Below, piece after piece: positions 44,565 through 53,978 of a stretch of DNA of 64,000 nt. The notes under the pieces were generated by a model. The model saw only the letters and a list, made by a program, of their open reading frames with translations. It had not been told where the DNA came from and did no database searches. The stretch is from contig CAXXWT010000007.1 in NCBI GenBank assembly GCA_963674685.2, positions 906,633 to 970,632 on the forward strand. Reading direction: 5' to 3'. Numbering within the stretch: the first letter of the stretch is position 1; each line of letters starts with the position of its first letter. The translations under genes and the position numbers were made by a program. The DNA is from G963674685 sp963674685 (GTDB taxonomy: Bacteria > Lernaellota > Lernaellaia > JACKCT01).

Positions 44565-45464
44565 CTATCTATCGCGCTCGATGATGTAAAGGGCGATGGC
44601 GCGCAAGATTTCGGCTTTGTCCGCAAAATCCGCCAGCGCTTCGACCGCTTTGTCGACATGACCGCGCGCGATTTCGCGGCTTTTTTCCACGCCGTAAAGG
44701 GCGGGGTAGGTCGCTTTTCCCCGCTCGGCGTCGGAGCCGGTCGCCTTTCCCATGACTTTTTCATCCCCGACGGCGTTGAGGCAATCGTCGACGATCTGAA
44801 ACGCCAGGCCGATTTCCAGACCATATTGTCTCATGGCTTCGATTTTCGCCTTTTCGGCGCCGGCCGCGATGGCGCCGGTCACCGTGGAACAGGCGATGAA
44901 CCGAGCGGTTTTGCAAAGATGCATCAGATAAAGCCTGTCTTCGACTATCGGCTTGTTTTCCGAGATCAAATCCAGGCTCTGGCCGCCCACCATGCCGGTG
45001 ACGCCGGTGGCTTCGGCCACTTCGCGCATGATCTCAAGGCCCGCTTCCGGGGTCACCGGGGGGTACAGATCGGGGCAGGCCAGCATGCGGAAGGCCTCGG
45101 CCAACAGCGCGTCGCCGGCCAGAATCGCGTGGGCTTCGCCGTAAATCTTGTGGTTCGACGGCTTGCCCCGCCGATAATCGTCGTCGTCCATGGACGGCAG
45201 GTCGTCATGAATCAGGCTGAAAGTATGCACCATTTCCAGGGCGACGCCGAAGGGAAGGGCGTCTTTCTCACGGCCGCCGCAGGCCCGGCAGGCGCCCATG
45301 GCGAGGATAGGCCGGACTCTTTTTCCGCCGGCGAACAAAGAATAATTCATGGCGTCGCGAAGCAGCGCGAAGGAGTCGTCGCACCGCATATCGACGTACC
45401 GTGCGATATATTCGTTGCACCATTCCTGCCGTGATTTCAGGTATTCTTTGAGATCGAAGGGCAT
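44565..45464 (-). CDS. ispA: Polyprenyl (farnesyl/geranylgeranyl) diphosphate synthase
   Basis: 299 residues. Head-to-tail condensation of isopentenyl diphosphate with allylic diphosphates. First Asp-rich motif DDLPSMDDDD (87-96) with the extra two residues of the bacterial type II FPPS/GGPPS, FAGGKRVRP substrate loop, GQSLDL, KTARFI, and second motif QIVDDCLN (D226, D227) followed by GKATGSDAERGKATYP. Product length cannot be read with certainty; bacterial type II FPPS is most likely. The gene lies 25 bp downstream of the histone-deacetylase-like gene on the same strand, so likely one operon. No dxs neighbour, the common partner. Confidence 0.88.
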   Translation of the reverse strand: MPFDLKEYLKSRQEWCNEYIARYVDMRCDDSFALLRDAMNYSLFAGGKRVRPILAMGACRACGGREKDALPFGVALEMVHTFSLIHDDLPSMDDDDYRRGKPSNHKIYGEAHAILAGDALLAEAFRMLACPDLYPPVTPEAGLEIMREVAEATGVTGMVGGQSLDLISENKPIVEDRLYLMHLCKTARFIACSTVTGAIAAGAEKAKIEAMRQYGLEIGLAFQIVDDCLNAVGDEKVMGKATGSDAERGKATYPALYGVEKSREIARGHVDKAVEALADFADKAEILRAIALYIIERDR

Positions 45465-45489
45465 ACGGGTCCTTTCACTGTCAGCCTTT

Positions 45490-46536
45490 TTAAGAAAGGG
45501 CTTTCCAGTGGCTCGCGTGGATATTCTTCACCTGTTCGATGACTTGACCGATAGCCCCTGACTTTAAAGGATCAAAATTCAAATGCCGTCGTTTATCCGG
45601 CTCCGTGCTCATGACGTTCAAGGCTTCGCCGACGGCCGCCTGCAGGTTGTCCAGGTCGTACCCGCCTTCCAAAAGCGCGACCAGGCGCCCTGCGCAGACT
45701 TCATCCGCCAGCGAGAGCAAACGCTCGAACATGGCGCCGAAACCCTCATAGGTCACGCGCATCAGGCCGAGGGGATCCCCGTCGTAGATGTCGACGCCGG
45801 CGGAGATGAGTATGAGGTCGGGATCATATTCCCGCCCGACGGGAACGATGACCTCATCGAAAATTTTCAGATAATCGCCGTCGCCGAATCCGCCGCTTAA
45901 CGGGAAGTTGATGGTGTATCCCGCCCCCTCGCCGGAGCCGATTTCGTTGAAGGCGCCGGTGCCGGGAAAGTAGGGGTACTGATGCGCGCTGATGTAAAGC
46001 ACGTCCTTGCGGTGGTAAAAGGAGTGCTGCGTTCCGTTGCCGTGATGCAGGTCCGGATCGACGATCATGATCCTTCGGCAGTCGGTGTTTTTCAACAGGT
46101 GCGCGGCGGTGATCGCCACGTTGTTGAAAATGCAGAATCCCGCCGAGCGGTTGGCCTCCGCATGATGCCCCGGCGGCCTGTGCAGGCAAAACGCGTTTTT
46201 CACATCGCCGCGCATCACCGCGTCGACCGCTTCGATGCCGCCGCCCGCCGCCATGAGGGCCGCGTCGAAACTTGCTTCGGACGTGGAGGTGTCGGGATCA
46301 AGAAAAACGCGGCGGCCCCTGGTCGCCTCGACGCTTCGATAATAGAAATCCGTGTGGATTTCCTCGATTTCCTCGGGAGTCGCCGGACGCGGTTCGATGA
46401 GTTTGAAGCGGCCGGCCATATCGGGGCCGTCGAGCATTCGATATATGGCTTCCAGGCGCTTCGGGCTCTCCGGATGCCACGGTCCCATATCGTGTTCCAG
46501 ATATATCGGGTGTCGCGTAATGCCGGTAGGCTGCAT
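45490..46536 (-). CDS. Histone-deacetylase-family protein (amidohydrolase)
   Basis: 348 residues from ATG 46536, which has gagg seven bases upstream; the frame is open to a TTG four codons earlier. Zn-dependent arginase-fold deacetylase: HPESPKRLEAIY, RPPGHHAEANRSAGFCIFNNVAI (catalytic HisHis), DPDLHHGNGTQ (Zn Asp/His) and SAGVDIYDGDPLG (Zn Asp). Bacterial members remove acetyl or acyl groups from polyamines, acetoin-like compounds or proteins; the substrate is not readable. The short LEHDMGPWHPESP start is typical of class II-like bacterial HDACs. Upstream of and close to the prenyl synthase. Confidence 0.9.
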   Translation of the reverse strand: MQPTGITRHPIYLEHDMGPWHPESPKRLEAIYRMLDGPDMAGRFKLIEPRPATPEEIEEIHTDFYYRSVEATRGRRVFLDPDTSTSEASFDAALMAAGGGIEAVDAVMRGDVKNAFCLHRPPGHHAEANRSAGFCIFNNVAITAAHLLKNTDCRRIMIVDPDLHHGNGTQHSFYHRKDVLYISAHQYPYFPGTGAFNEIGSGEGAGYTINFPLSGGFGDGDYLKIFDEVIVPVGREYDPDLILISAGVDIYDGDPLGLMRVTYEGFGAMFERLLSLADEVCAGRLVALLEGGYDLDNLQAAVGEALNVMSTEPDKRRHLNFDPLKSGAIGQVIEQVKNIHASHWKALS

Positions 46537-46630
46537 TGGTTTCCTCAAATGGGAGCGATTTTTCGGCTCTCATTCTAAATTAGCATAGTCGAAAGTCAAG
46601 AAAGCGCGGCCCGTGAAAAAGGGCATGACG

Positions 46631-47197
46631 TCAGCTTTCGCCGCCCACGAGGATCAGGGAATATTGCGCGTGTTCGAAGGCGTGAACCTCCGGCATTTTT
46701 TGAAAAAGCCAGCCGGTGTGAATTTCAGCGCCGTTTTCAAACACGCCGGCTTTGCAGGCCGGATTGGTCGCTTTCGTTCCGACGGATGTGATTCTTTTCT
46801 GATCCATGTAAAAAGCCGGCAGATAGGCCAGAACCTCGACTGAAATCCCGCTGTCGCCCAACGGCGTCTTTTCGCCGATCTTTACCGTGAAATCCTTTTG
46901 AAAGGAGCCGTCCTTTTTCGCCAGACGCAATGTGACTTCTTTGAATGCCGTTTTGACTTCGTCGGGCACTTCCACGGGAAGGCTTTTGGGTTTGGCTTTC
47001 TCATCCTTGCCTTTTTTATCGGTTCGCTTGATCGCTTTCATCATCGGCGCCTTGGCGATTTTTGCCGATTTGGCCTTTTCCGTCGCCTTGGTCGGCTGAT
47101 GACCGCCGTCCGATGACGCAGGGGCCTTGCAGCCCGTCGCCATGGCGATCATGAAACAAAGAAAAGAAATGCCGATAAAAGAGATGTTTTTCATCAT
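46631..47197 (-). CDS. Lipoprotein with DUF2155-like domain
   Basis: 188 residues. Lipobox AMATGC; then a ~50-residue Lys/Ala-rich linker (KATEKAKSAKIAKAPMMKAIK) instead of the Asp-rich linker of the other lipoproteins. The C-terminal ~120 residues run FTVKIGEKTPLGDSGISVEVLAYLPAF, then VFENGAEIHTGWLFQKMPEVHAFEHAQYSLILVGG, resembling DUF2155 (its GWMF...P.l...HP.YD pattern). Function of that family is unknown. Monocistronic as seen here, 94 bp upstream of the histone-deacetylase-like gene. Confidence 0.65.
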   Translation of the reverse strand: MMKNISFIGISFLCFMIAMATGCKAPASSDGGHQPTKATEKAKSAKIAKAPMMKAIKRTDKKGKDEKAKPKSLPVEVPDEVKTAFKEVTLRLAKKDGSFQKDFTVKIGEKTPLGDSGISVEVLAYLPAFYMDQKRITSVGTKATNPACKAGVFENGAEIHTGWLFQKMPEVHAFEHAQYSLILVGGES

Positions 47198-47340
47198 TGT
47201 CCCCCGCTATCAAAGAAGCCCGAATTTATCAGTTAATTGCATAAACGTCGAGGAAGCAAAAAACAAAGTTTGAAAAACGTTTGCTTTAGTGGCATATGGC
47301 AAAGGTCAAGATGTCATAGATTTCTAACGCAAAGACGCCC

Positions 47341-47934
47341 ATGACTTTTTCACCGGTCCATAAAATCGCCTTTCTGGATTTTGAAACGACGAACAGCGCC
47401 GACGGATTGCGCGCCGTGGAAATCGGCATGATCTCGGTGGAAAACGGCGCGCCGTCCGATGAGTTCAACTTTCTGATCAATCCCGAATGCCCCATCGATC
47501 CCTTTTCCCGCGGCGTTCACGGCATCGGCGACGAGGATGTAGCCTGCGCGCCGCGGTTCGCCGATCTATGGGAAGAGCTGCAACCCAGGCTTTCGGGGTG
47601 GATCGTGGCGGCGCACAATGCGCCCTTCGATTCCGGCGTTATGAAAAATGAAATCATGATAAACAACCTTACTCCCCCGCATATGGAATGGTGGTGCACG
47701 CTGAAATTCGCGCGCAAGCTCTGGAAGGGGCGTTTTCAAAGTTTTTCGCTTTCCAACCTGGTCCATGATTTGGATATACGCTTTCCCGTAACGCATCGCG
47801 CCCGGGACGACGCCTGGGCCGCCATGAAGCTGTTTGAATTGCTCGTCACGGACGCGTTGGGAAAAGGCTATGAGGATCTTCCCGACATCCGGCGCCTGGC
47901 CCGGCACCGGGGGAAGGGCTCCTGGCCGTGGTGA
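47341..47934 (+). CDS. DEDDh 3'-5' exonuclease (DnaQ/epsilon-like)
   Basis: 197 residues. Exo I FLDFETT (Asp, Glu), Exo II HNAPFDSGVM (Asp) and Exo III HRARDDAWAA (His, Asp): all four metal ligands and the general base are there. Length and absence of a polymerase-binding tail suggest a stand-alone proofreading or DNA-repair nuclease, not the epsilon subunit proper. The start ATG has only a weak ribosome site. It is isolated between minus-strand genes. Confidence 0.85.
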   Translation: MTFSPVHKIAFLDFETTNSADGLRAVEIGMISVENGAPSDEFNFLINPECPIDPFSRGVHGIGDEDVACAPRFADLWEELQPRLSGWIVAAHNAPFDSGVMKNEIMINNLTPPHMEWWCTLKFARKLWKGRFQSFSLSNLVHDLDIRFPVTHRARDDAWAAMKLFELLVTDALGKGYEDLPDIRRLARHRGKGSWPW

Positions 47935-48007
47935 ATCGGCTGATCTGACCTGAAGCCTAATGATGAAATAGTGGACAACCCCGCGCAGTATGGGCAAACC
48001 TGGACAG

Positions 48008-48141
48008 GTGGCATGGACAAGCGTTTTTCGCATTGGCTTTCGCAGGATGTCTGCTTATGCATCGATTGCAAGGGAGATGTCATCGGGTTTGGCGACCGGA
48101 AGCAATCCTCGAAGAACCTCAAAACGTCTTGTTCATGCCAC
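48008..48141. repeat. MITE-like element with ~20-bp terminal inverted repeats
   Basis: gtggcatggacaagcgtttt at 48008-48027 is matched by the reverse complement of 48121-48141 with one mismatch and one extra base. The interior is ~93 bp and has no coding potential. A lone copy of the terminal repeat is at 30018-30038. It lies in the 3' space between the exonuclease and histidine kinase genes (47935-48193). Confidence 0.55.
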
Positions 48142-48193
48142 GTGCGCGACGCAATTCATCCTTCCTATTTCCTCCTTCCTCCTTAGGCGATAG

Positions 48194-49900
48194 TCAGCTT
48201 TCCCGGTTCGCTTCGTTTTCACCTTCGGCGGGAAGATAGATGGAAAACACGCTGCCCGATTCGGCGTCTTCGCTTTGGCGGCTTTCGAAACGCAGCAAAC
48301 CCCACATGCCGTCGATGATGCGCTGGCAGATCGCCAGGCCCAGCCCCGTTCCCTTGCCTTTGACCTTTGTCGTGAAAAAGGGATCGAATACCTGCTGCAC
48401 TTTCTCCGGCTCCAGGCCGGGCCCGTAATCGCGGATGTGGATCACCGCAAGTTTTTCGCCGGTGAAAAAAGACGGCTTCGTCGAAAAGGCGATTCCGCGC
48501 GCCGCCAGATCCGAGATGCGCTCGCGGGATTCCGCGTCCCGCCCGGGCGTCAGGAGCGATTCGTACAGCATGGTCTGCTCATAGCTCGCGCCGCCGACGC
48601 GGATTTCGATTTTTCCGAAACCCGACATGGCGTCGACGGCGTTGATCAGAACGTTGAGAAGCACCTGTTTGAACTGCGATGCGTCCAGAACGAGGCGGGG
48701 AATTTCCTGCTCGACCGCGATGTCGGTTTCGATATTGTCGAGCTGGCGCTGATCCCTGAGAATGCCGACGCATTCGCGGACCAGGGCCGGCAAATCTATC
48801 GAGGCGGGCATGGCGGGTTGCGGGCGGGAGAAATTCAAAAGCTCTTTCATGATGCGGTCGATGCGCGTCAGTTCGCCGTCCATGCGTTCGATCATCTTCC
48901 GGCTCTCGGGGTCCAGGATTTCCAGATTCGATAAAACGCTCAAGTAATTGAACACCGCCGCCAGAGGATTGCCCACTTCGTGCGCGACGCCCGCCGCCAC
49001 GCGGCCCACGTAGGCCAGGCGGTCCTGCTGAATCATGTTGGCTTCGTCCCGCTTGATTTTTTCCAGCGCTTTTTCCAGGCGCGTCGTTTGCTGCCGGACC
49101 CTGGCTTCTTTTTCCATGAGGGATTCATGCAAACGCGTCAGGGATTTGGCCAGAAGGCCGATCTCGTTGTAGTTGTGCGCCGCCACGGGATTGTCAAATT
49201 TTTCATCCGTCACATTTTGCGTGGCCAATGAAAGCCGCCGCAGGGGTAAAATGACCACTTTGACGAGAAACAGCGAACCGAAAAGCGCCGTGATGATTCC
49301 GGTCAACAGCATGTAAAGTATCAATACGCGCCGCGCCCCCGTGGATGCCTTGGCCACGTCCTTCATCGGCAGACGCAGACGCAAAACGGCCACCGTTTCA
49401 TCGTCGGAAAAAAGAGGACTGGTGATGCTGACCAGGTCGTTAGGGTCGAGGTTTGCGCCGCGGTCGGATGAAATATAGCGGCGCTGTATGCTCGACGTGG
49501 CGAATGCCTTGTCGATGTCCTCGTCGCTGAACCTTCTTCCGACATTTGTATATCGCCGGGCGGCGATGATTTGCCGGTTGGTGTTGACGACGTAGATTTC
49601 CGGGATTTCGAGATTGTTCGAAAAACTTTCCAGAAGACTTTGCAGGCCGCCGGATGTTTTTCGGCGAAACTCAAAATCGCTTTGGCCCTCGTATCGATCG
49701 AGCAACAGATGCTGAAAATTGGCGGCGAGAATGTCGCCCTGCGCGTATTTCATTTGAATGAAGTTGCGTTCCAGCAGGCGGAGCCAGACGAAACCCAGGG
49801 CGAACACCAGCAATATGGTGATCAGAACCATGAAGGCGATCACCTGGAAGCGCAGCCCCATGCGGGATACGCCACGCATAATTTTCGCCGGTATATTCAA
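48194..49900 (-). CDS. Membrane sensor histidine kinase with periplasmic sensor domain
   Basis: 568 residues. TM1 ~16-41, a periplasmic ~145-residue domain of Cache-like pattern (EIYVVNTNRQIIAARRYTNVGRRF), TM2 ~191-216, HAMP (~216-268), coiled coil, HisKA with His307 in VAHEVGNPLAAV, then HATPase_c with NVLINAVDAM, DYGPGL and GKGTGLGLAICQRI. NtrB/ZraS-like HisKA sequence. No response regulator next to it. Downstream of a prepilin peptidase gene (46 bp), so possibly one operon. The start is TTG at 49900; ATG at 49879 is an alternative. Confidence 0.9.
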   Translation of the reverse strand: MNIPAKIMRGVSRMGLRFQVIAFMVLITILLVFALGFVWLRLLERNFIQMKYAQGDILAANFQHLLLDRYEGQSDFEFRRKTSGGLQSLLESFSNNLEIPEIYVVNTNRQIIAARRYTNVGRRFSDEDIDKAFATSSIQRRYISSDRGANLDPNDLVSITSPLFSDDETVAVLRLRLPMKDVAKASTGARRVLILYMLLTGIITALFGSLFLVKVVILPLRRLSLATQNVTDEKFDNPVAAHNYNEIGLLAKSLTRLHESLMEKEARVRQQTTRLEKALEKIKRDEANMIQQDRLAYVGRVAAGVAHEVGNPLAAVFNYLSVLSNLEILDPESRKMIERMDGELTRIDRIMKELLNFSRPQPAMPASIDLPALVRECVGILRDQRQLDNIETDIAVEQEIPRLVLDASQFKQVLLNVLINAVDAMSGFGKIEIRVGGASYEQTMLYESLLTPGRDAESRERISDLAARGIAFSTKPSFFTGEKLAVIHIRDYGPGLEPEKVQQVFDPFFTTKVKGKGTGLGLAICQRIIDGMWGLLRFESRQSEDAESGSVFSIYLPAEGENEANRES

Positions 49901-49946
49901 GGTTGCTTCGCTTTCATAGCCCGACGAAATGATGACGTCGGGAATT

Positions 49947-50894
49947 CTAAATGGCGATGCCGATGTTCGTGTACCATGCGATCAGCTCCGGTCCCCAGAG
50001 CATGTAAACAACCGTTCCCAGGGCCAGGAAGGGCCCGAAAGGGATCAAGGCCCGCGCCTCGCGTTTTTGCAGCGCGATCAGCGAAAGACCCGTGACCGAT
50101 CCGACCATGGACGCCACGAGCAAAACGACGATCACGCCTTTCCAACCGAAGAAGGCGCCGATCATGGCCAGCAGTTTCACGTCGCCGAATCCCATGCCTT
50201 CGCGTTTCATCAGCAGATAATAACCTTTGGCGATGGCGTATGGGATGGCTCCGCCGACCGCCGCGCCGATGACGGCCTCGGTCAGCGTCGCGGGCAGAAT
50301 GATCGAAGCCGCGAGGCCCAGGGGGATGCCGGGAATGACGATTTCATCGGGGATCTCGAAAATGGCCAGGTCGACGCCGGTGACGACAAGCATCGAAGCG
50401 AAAACCAGGTAATAGATTCCGCCGACGGCCAGATCGAATCGTAGGATGAAATAGGCCAGGGCCAGGCCCGAGATGAGTTCGACGGCCGGGTACAGCGCGC
50501 TGATTTTCTTATTGCAATGACGGCAATGCGTGCGCAGGAGAATCCAGCTTGCGATGGGGATGTTGTCGTACCAGGCGATGAGATTTTTGCATTGCGGACA
50601 TCGCGAGCGCGGTTTCATGAGATTGGGATTTTCCGCGATCATTTCGTCGACGAGTTTTTTGCCGTCTGGTCCGTCGACGCTTAAGGATTCGACGATTTCC
50701 TTGCGCAGTCCGTCGTCGCCGTTTTTATACTGGCTGACGATGGACATGATGGGCAGACGCGCGATGCAGACATTGAGAAAACTGCCGATCACGGCTCCGA
50801 AGGCGAATGCGCTGCCGGCGACGAAGGCGATGAAAATGGGATCGGCGGCGACTTCCGGTCCGGCGAGTTCCGCTAAAATGGTCAAATTCGTCAA
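49947..50894 (-). CDS. pilD: Type IV prepilin peptidase / N-methyltransferase
   Basis: 315 residues. Inner-membrane aspartic protease that cleaves and N-methylates type IV prepilins or pseudopilins. N-terminal methylase-like region with GAVIGSFLNVCIARLP and two CxxC pairs (Cys99/102, Cys124/127) flanking AWYDNIPIASW; catalytic Asp175 in VTGVDLAIFEIPD and Asp238 in GMGFGDVKLL. A ~45-residue insert (SIVSQYKNGDDGLRKEIVESL...) separates the first helix from the CxxC part, somewhat longer than usual. The start is TTG by frame. No pilin genes are in the window. Upstream neighbour is a 59-residue membrane protein, 13 bp away. Confidence 0.9.
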   Translation of the reverse strand: MTNLTILAELAGPEVAADPIFIAFVAGSAFAFGAVIGSFLNVCIARLPIMSIVSQYKNGDDGLRKEIVESLSVDGPDGKKLVDEMIAENPNLMKPRSRCPQCKNLIAWYDNIPIASWILLRTHCRHCNKKISALYPAVELISGLALAYFILRFDLAVGGIYYLVFASMLVVTGVDLAIFEIPDEIVIPGIPLGLAASIILPATLTEAVIGAAVGGAIPYAIAKGYYLLMKREGMGFGDVKLLAMIGAFFGWKGVIVVLLVASMVGSVTGLSLIALQKREARALIPFGPFLALGTVVYMLWGPELIAWYTNIGIAI

Positions 50895-50907
50895 AGTGGA
50901 CGGCCCC

Positions 50908-51087
50908 TTAGAAAAAATCCGGCAGCATAAACGATATGGCTCCGGCGGCGGACATGATGGCTCCCGCCGGCGCCAGAACCGACGCCGCCTGCCCGATGGG
51001 GCCGTCGATTCCGTGGGATAAATCGAGCCCCGCGGCGATCATGCCCAGGCCGGAGAATATCAAGAATGCGCTAAAAGCCTCGTTCAA
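50908..51087 (-). CDS. Small membrane protein
   Basis: 59 residues from a TTG at 51087, which has gggag seven bases upstream; the frame is open further but the extra residues have no support. Two hydrophobic segments: AFLIFSGLGMIAAGLDL and GQAASVLAPAGAIMSAAGAISFML. Thirteen bases before the prepilin peptidase gene, so co-transcribed. It may be a pilus-related or unrelated membrane peptide; I cannot assign a family. Confidence 0.5.
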   Translation of the reverse strand: MNEAFSAFLIFSGLGMIAAGLDLSHGIDGPIGQAASVLAPAGAIMSAAGAISFMLPDFF

Positions 51088-51147
51088 GGCGATTCTCCCG
51101 TTTTCCTTTGGAGACTGTCGATAAATGAAAAAAGCATCCAATTTCTG

Positions 51148-51292
51148 TCATTCCGACCGTAGCGAAGCGAAGCGGAGGAATCCCTTTAAACGAGACGTGT
51201 ATCTGTTGTTGGCGCGCCCCACTTCAACAAGGCGATCACGTCTCATTGAAGGGATTCCTCGACTCGCCCTAAAGGGCTCGCTCGGAATGGAC
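51148..51292. repeat. Inverted-repeat element (ggaatccc type, MITE-like)
   Basis: Left arm 51175-51199 (gaggaatccctttaaacgag, then acgtg) and right arm 51237-51260 are near-perfect complements, with outer tcattccgac and ctcggaatgga ends. ~145 bp in all, 37-nt loop. The cattccgagcgaag / aggaatccc theme is common in dispersed repeats of several bacterial phyla. It sits between the small membrane protein and the GT-C pseudogene (51088-51320). Confidence 0.55.
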
Positions 51293-51320
51293 ATATTGCG
51301 GATTGCTTGTTTTTCTTCAT

Positions 51321-52932
51321 TTATTGACAGCCTCTTTGAGGGCGTAAAAACGAGAATGTCCCCCCGCGAAGGGCGGCGTTTTTATAGCGTTTGATCAGCT
51401 CGAAAATTTTTCCGCATAACCTTCGCCGGACCATTGCGAATAACTCGCGATCACCTGCTGGTGATCGACAAACCGTCTTGACGCCGGAATCGTGAAGGTA
51501 CTTGGAAAAAAACGCTTTTTCGCGCATGGCTTCGATGATATGCGGGTTCACCACGCCGTCAAGATTGACGATCCTGCGGCCGGAAAAAAGCGCCGTAAAT
51601 CCCTGAGTTGAAAGCGCCGACGGGTCCGTCCGGCAGTCCGTCGATTCTATCGTTTTTAATATCCCGCGCGACTTGTAAGTAGGTTTGCTGCCAGACGTGA
51701 TAGCCTTGTTTTCGTCATGCCCGACGCGACGGGGAAAAAACTGAAATCAGGACTGTCGCGGCCAGCGCGGCCGCGGGCGTACCGGGGCCCATCGCCCCTT
51801 ATCGCGCAGCGTGTTTTCAAAATACGCCCCCAGCCCTTCCGAAAAAGCAGGGCGAATGAGGCGGTCAACGGCAGGAAAATACCAGAATTTCTGCTGCCAG
51901 AAATACAGGATATAAAAACCCCACGAGGCCGCGGTGAAAACGTGGAGAATCCAGGGATTTTTTCCTTTTGCGCGGCGGCCGAAAACCATGGAACAGACGG
52001 CGAAGCCGAGTCCGAAACCGATGATCGCCACGGTTACGGGAAGGCTGATTCCCCCGATCAGGTTCAGGAAATAGCCGTAAAATCCGTTTTTAGCCTGATC
52101 GATCACGACTTTGCCCAAAGACGCGCCGCCGGCAAGGTTCATGGCGTGCGTGCGAAAGGCAAGCACGCGGCCCGAATCCTGCCAGATGGTTCCGAAGCGC
52201 GTGAGATTCCATATAAACCAGGGGGAAGCAAGCGCCGCCGCGGGAATGCCGAACCGCGCCAGGTTCTTCACTTTCGCCGCCGGATCAAAAGCGCCGTCTT
52301 CTTTTTTTCATGAGTATGGCGGCGGCGAAAATCAGACCCAGCAGTCCCGTATCGGTTCGCGATAAAAACGCCAGTCCGGTCAGCACGCCGCACAGAACCA
52401 GCGTCCGGACCGAGTTCGATTTGTTCCAGTGTTCGAACGCCGTGACCGCGGCCAGCGTGAAAACAAGCGCCAGCGGCGCTTCCACGCCCATCATTTCGGT
52501 GAATGCGATAAACGGATTCGCGGCCCAGTACAGGCATGCCAGCCACGCGGCCCAGCGACAGCCCGGCGCAACGAAACGCCGGCACAGATGCAGCAGGAAA
52601 ACGGCGGAAAGAGCCGATAAGAAAGCGCAGGACAGAAGCATCAGGCGCAAGACGGACTCGGGATCAGGTCCCGCAACGATTTGAAAAAACACGCAGCACA
52701 TCATCCACAGGGGATGAAAGCCGTTGGTGGCGATTTGCCCGTCGAAAGTCGGGCCGCTGCCCGCGAGGATATTGTGGGCGATCTGCGTGTAGTAAAAGGC
52801 GTCGTCGGCGACAAATGCGCCGATCTGCCTTTCCAGGGGCCACGAAAACAGCCAGAGGCGAAAGGCCAGGCCCGCCAGGATAATGAGGCCGGGGATCCAT
52901 AACTCGTTTCGACTGTTATGCCCGCTTTTCAT
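51321..52932 (-). pseudogene. Degenerate GT-C-like membrane transferase (frameshifted)
   Basis: Pieces of one GT-C-type gene occur in different frames in the right order. Residues 1-215 (52932-52285, with FVADDAFYYTQIAHNI, a classic early acidic pair, and TGLAFLSRTDTGLLGLIFA) end at a poly-A next to ATGAAAAAAAG. A middle helix-rich part is at 52271-51747. A C-terminal part reads GFTALFSGRRIVNLDGVVNPHIIEAMREKAFFSKYLHDSGVK (from ~51640 to 51470), the usual soluble end. At least three frame changes are needed (near 52275, 51805 and 51735), all at homopolymers, so assembly error is possible. The first part starts 4 nt before the SGNH hydrolase stop. Confidence 0.7.
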
Positions 52933-53978
52933 TCGGACTTTATCTCCAATTGGACGCCGCTTAACAAGCTTTTTGCGATTTTATCGGCCAGGATTTCGGC
53001 GACGAGCTGATGGCCCAGGGCGTTGTAGTGCACCGAGTCGACAAAATGATTTTGCTCCTTTTGGACTTTTGAAAACAGGGCGTAAGCATCCAGATCCGCG
53101 TCGTCGAGGCTTTTGTTGACGTAATACGGATTTTTAAAAACCTTATCCCGGTGCCAGCCGACGGAACTGATGACGATGAAACGGGCGCCGGTTTTCACGG
53201 TGTTTTCACGCATGAAATCAAGGTACGCGTTGAAATCCGTTTCCGAAACCCGCGGGTGATAATTCGTATTCAGGTTATCGCTGACCGGGTGCATCACGCG
53301 GCGGCGCATATAATCCAGATTGATGTTCGTGAAAACCTGGTAAACACGCGCGTTAAGATAGAGCCAGCGATGCGCTTTCAGCGCCCACAGCGGCACGTGC
53401 TCCCAATCCTTGTCGGCTCTGATCGGCGCGCCCGAATAATCGTTGGCGCCGAAATGAAACAAAACGAAGTCGGGTTTGAGATAAGGGACGATTTTTTCAT
53501 AGAGAACTTTTCCCTGATAAGATGTATAACCCGGCCTGCCGGCGTTGAGGGATCGAAATTTTTTCTGCGGAAACCTTTGATGCAGCTTTTCGGGCAGAAG
53601 CGAGCAATATGTTTGATCGGCTTCCACGCCGAGTCCCCACGCGCACGAATCGCCCATGCACAGGATCAGGATTTCATCTTCCTTTTTCGGCGTCGGATCG
53701 TTTTCAATGCGGTAATAGTCCGGCGTGAACGGATAGACTTTGGCGCCCAGGGTGATGTACTCATCCAATTGAAAGGGGCTTTTGGCGACCTTTGCGTAGA
53801 AAAGCCGGTTGAAATAAATTTCATCGCCGGTGTGGATTTGGACATCCTTGACGCGCAGGATTATCTCCGCCGCCGCCAGCGCCGCGAAAAACAAAAGCAG
53901 CGCCGCGAAAGTATAGGCAAGGCGCTTTGACAGGGATCTTGATTTTGTCGTCTCTTTATTATCGGCGTGTTCATGCAT
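52929..53978 (-). CDS. SGNH/GDSL-type hydrolase, membrane-anchored
   Basis: About 349 residues from ATG 53978 (the frame is open to a TTG at 54014). N-terminal basic segment and TM helix (~20-40: LAYTFAALLLFFAALAAAE), then an SGNH fold with CMGDSCAWGLGVE (Ser block), NAGRPGYTSYQG (Gly), HFGANDYSG (Asn) and DSVHYNALGHQLVAE (His). Differs from the 41.8-kb SGNH protein in sequence but shares the anchor-plus-domain layout. Its stop overlaps the start of the GT-C pseudogene by 4 nt, so a transferase-hydrolase pair was co-translated before the frame damage. Possible glycan acyl-esterase or acyltransferase. Confidence 0.8.
   Translation of the reverse strand: MHEHADNKETTKSRSLSKRLAYTFAALLLFFAALAAAEIILRVKDVQIHTGDEIYFNRLFYAKVAKSPFQLDEYITLGAKVYPFTPDYYRIENDPTPKKEDEILILCMGDSCAWGLGVEADQTYCSLLPEKLHQRFPQKKFRSLNAGRPGYTSYQGKVLYEKIVPYLKPDFVLFHFGANDYSGAPIRADKDWEHVPLWALKAHRWLYLNARVYQVFTNINLDYMRRRVMHPVSDNLNTNYHPRVSETDFNAYLDFMRENTVKTGARFIVISSVGWHRDKVFKNPYYVNKSLDDADLDAYALFSKVQKEQNHFVDSVHYNALGHQLVAEILADKIAKSLLSGVQLEIKSE

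Noticed and set aside
51656..51868. 70-codon minus-strand ORF
   Set aside because: Frame shadow inside the broken GT-C pseudogene.
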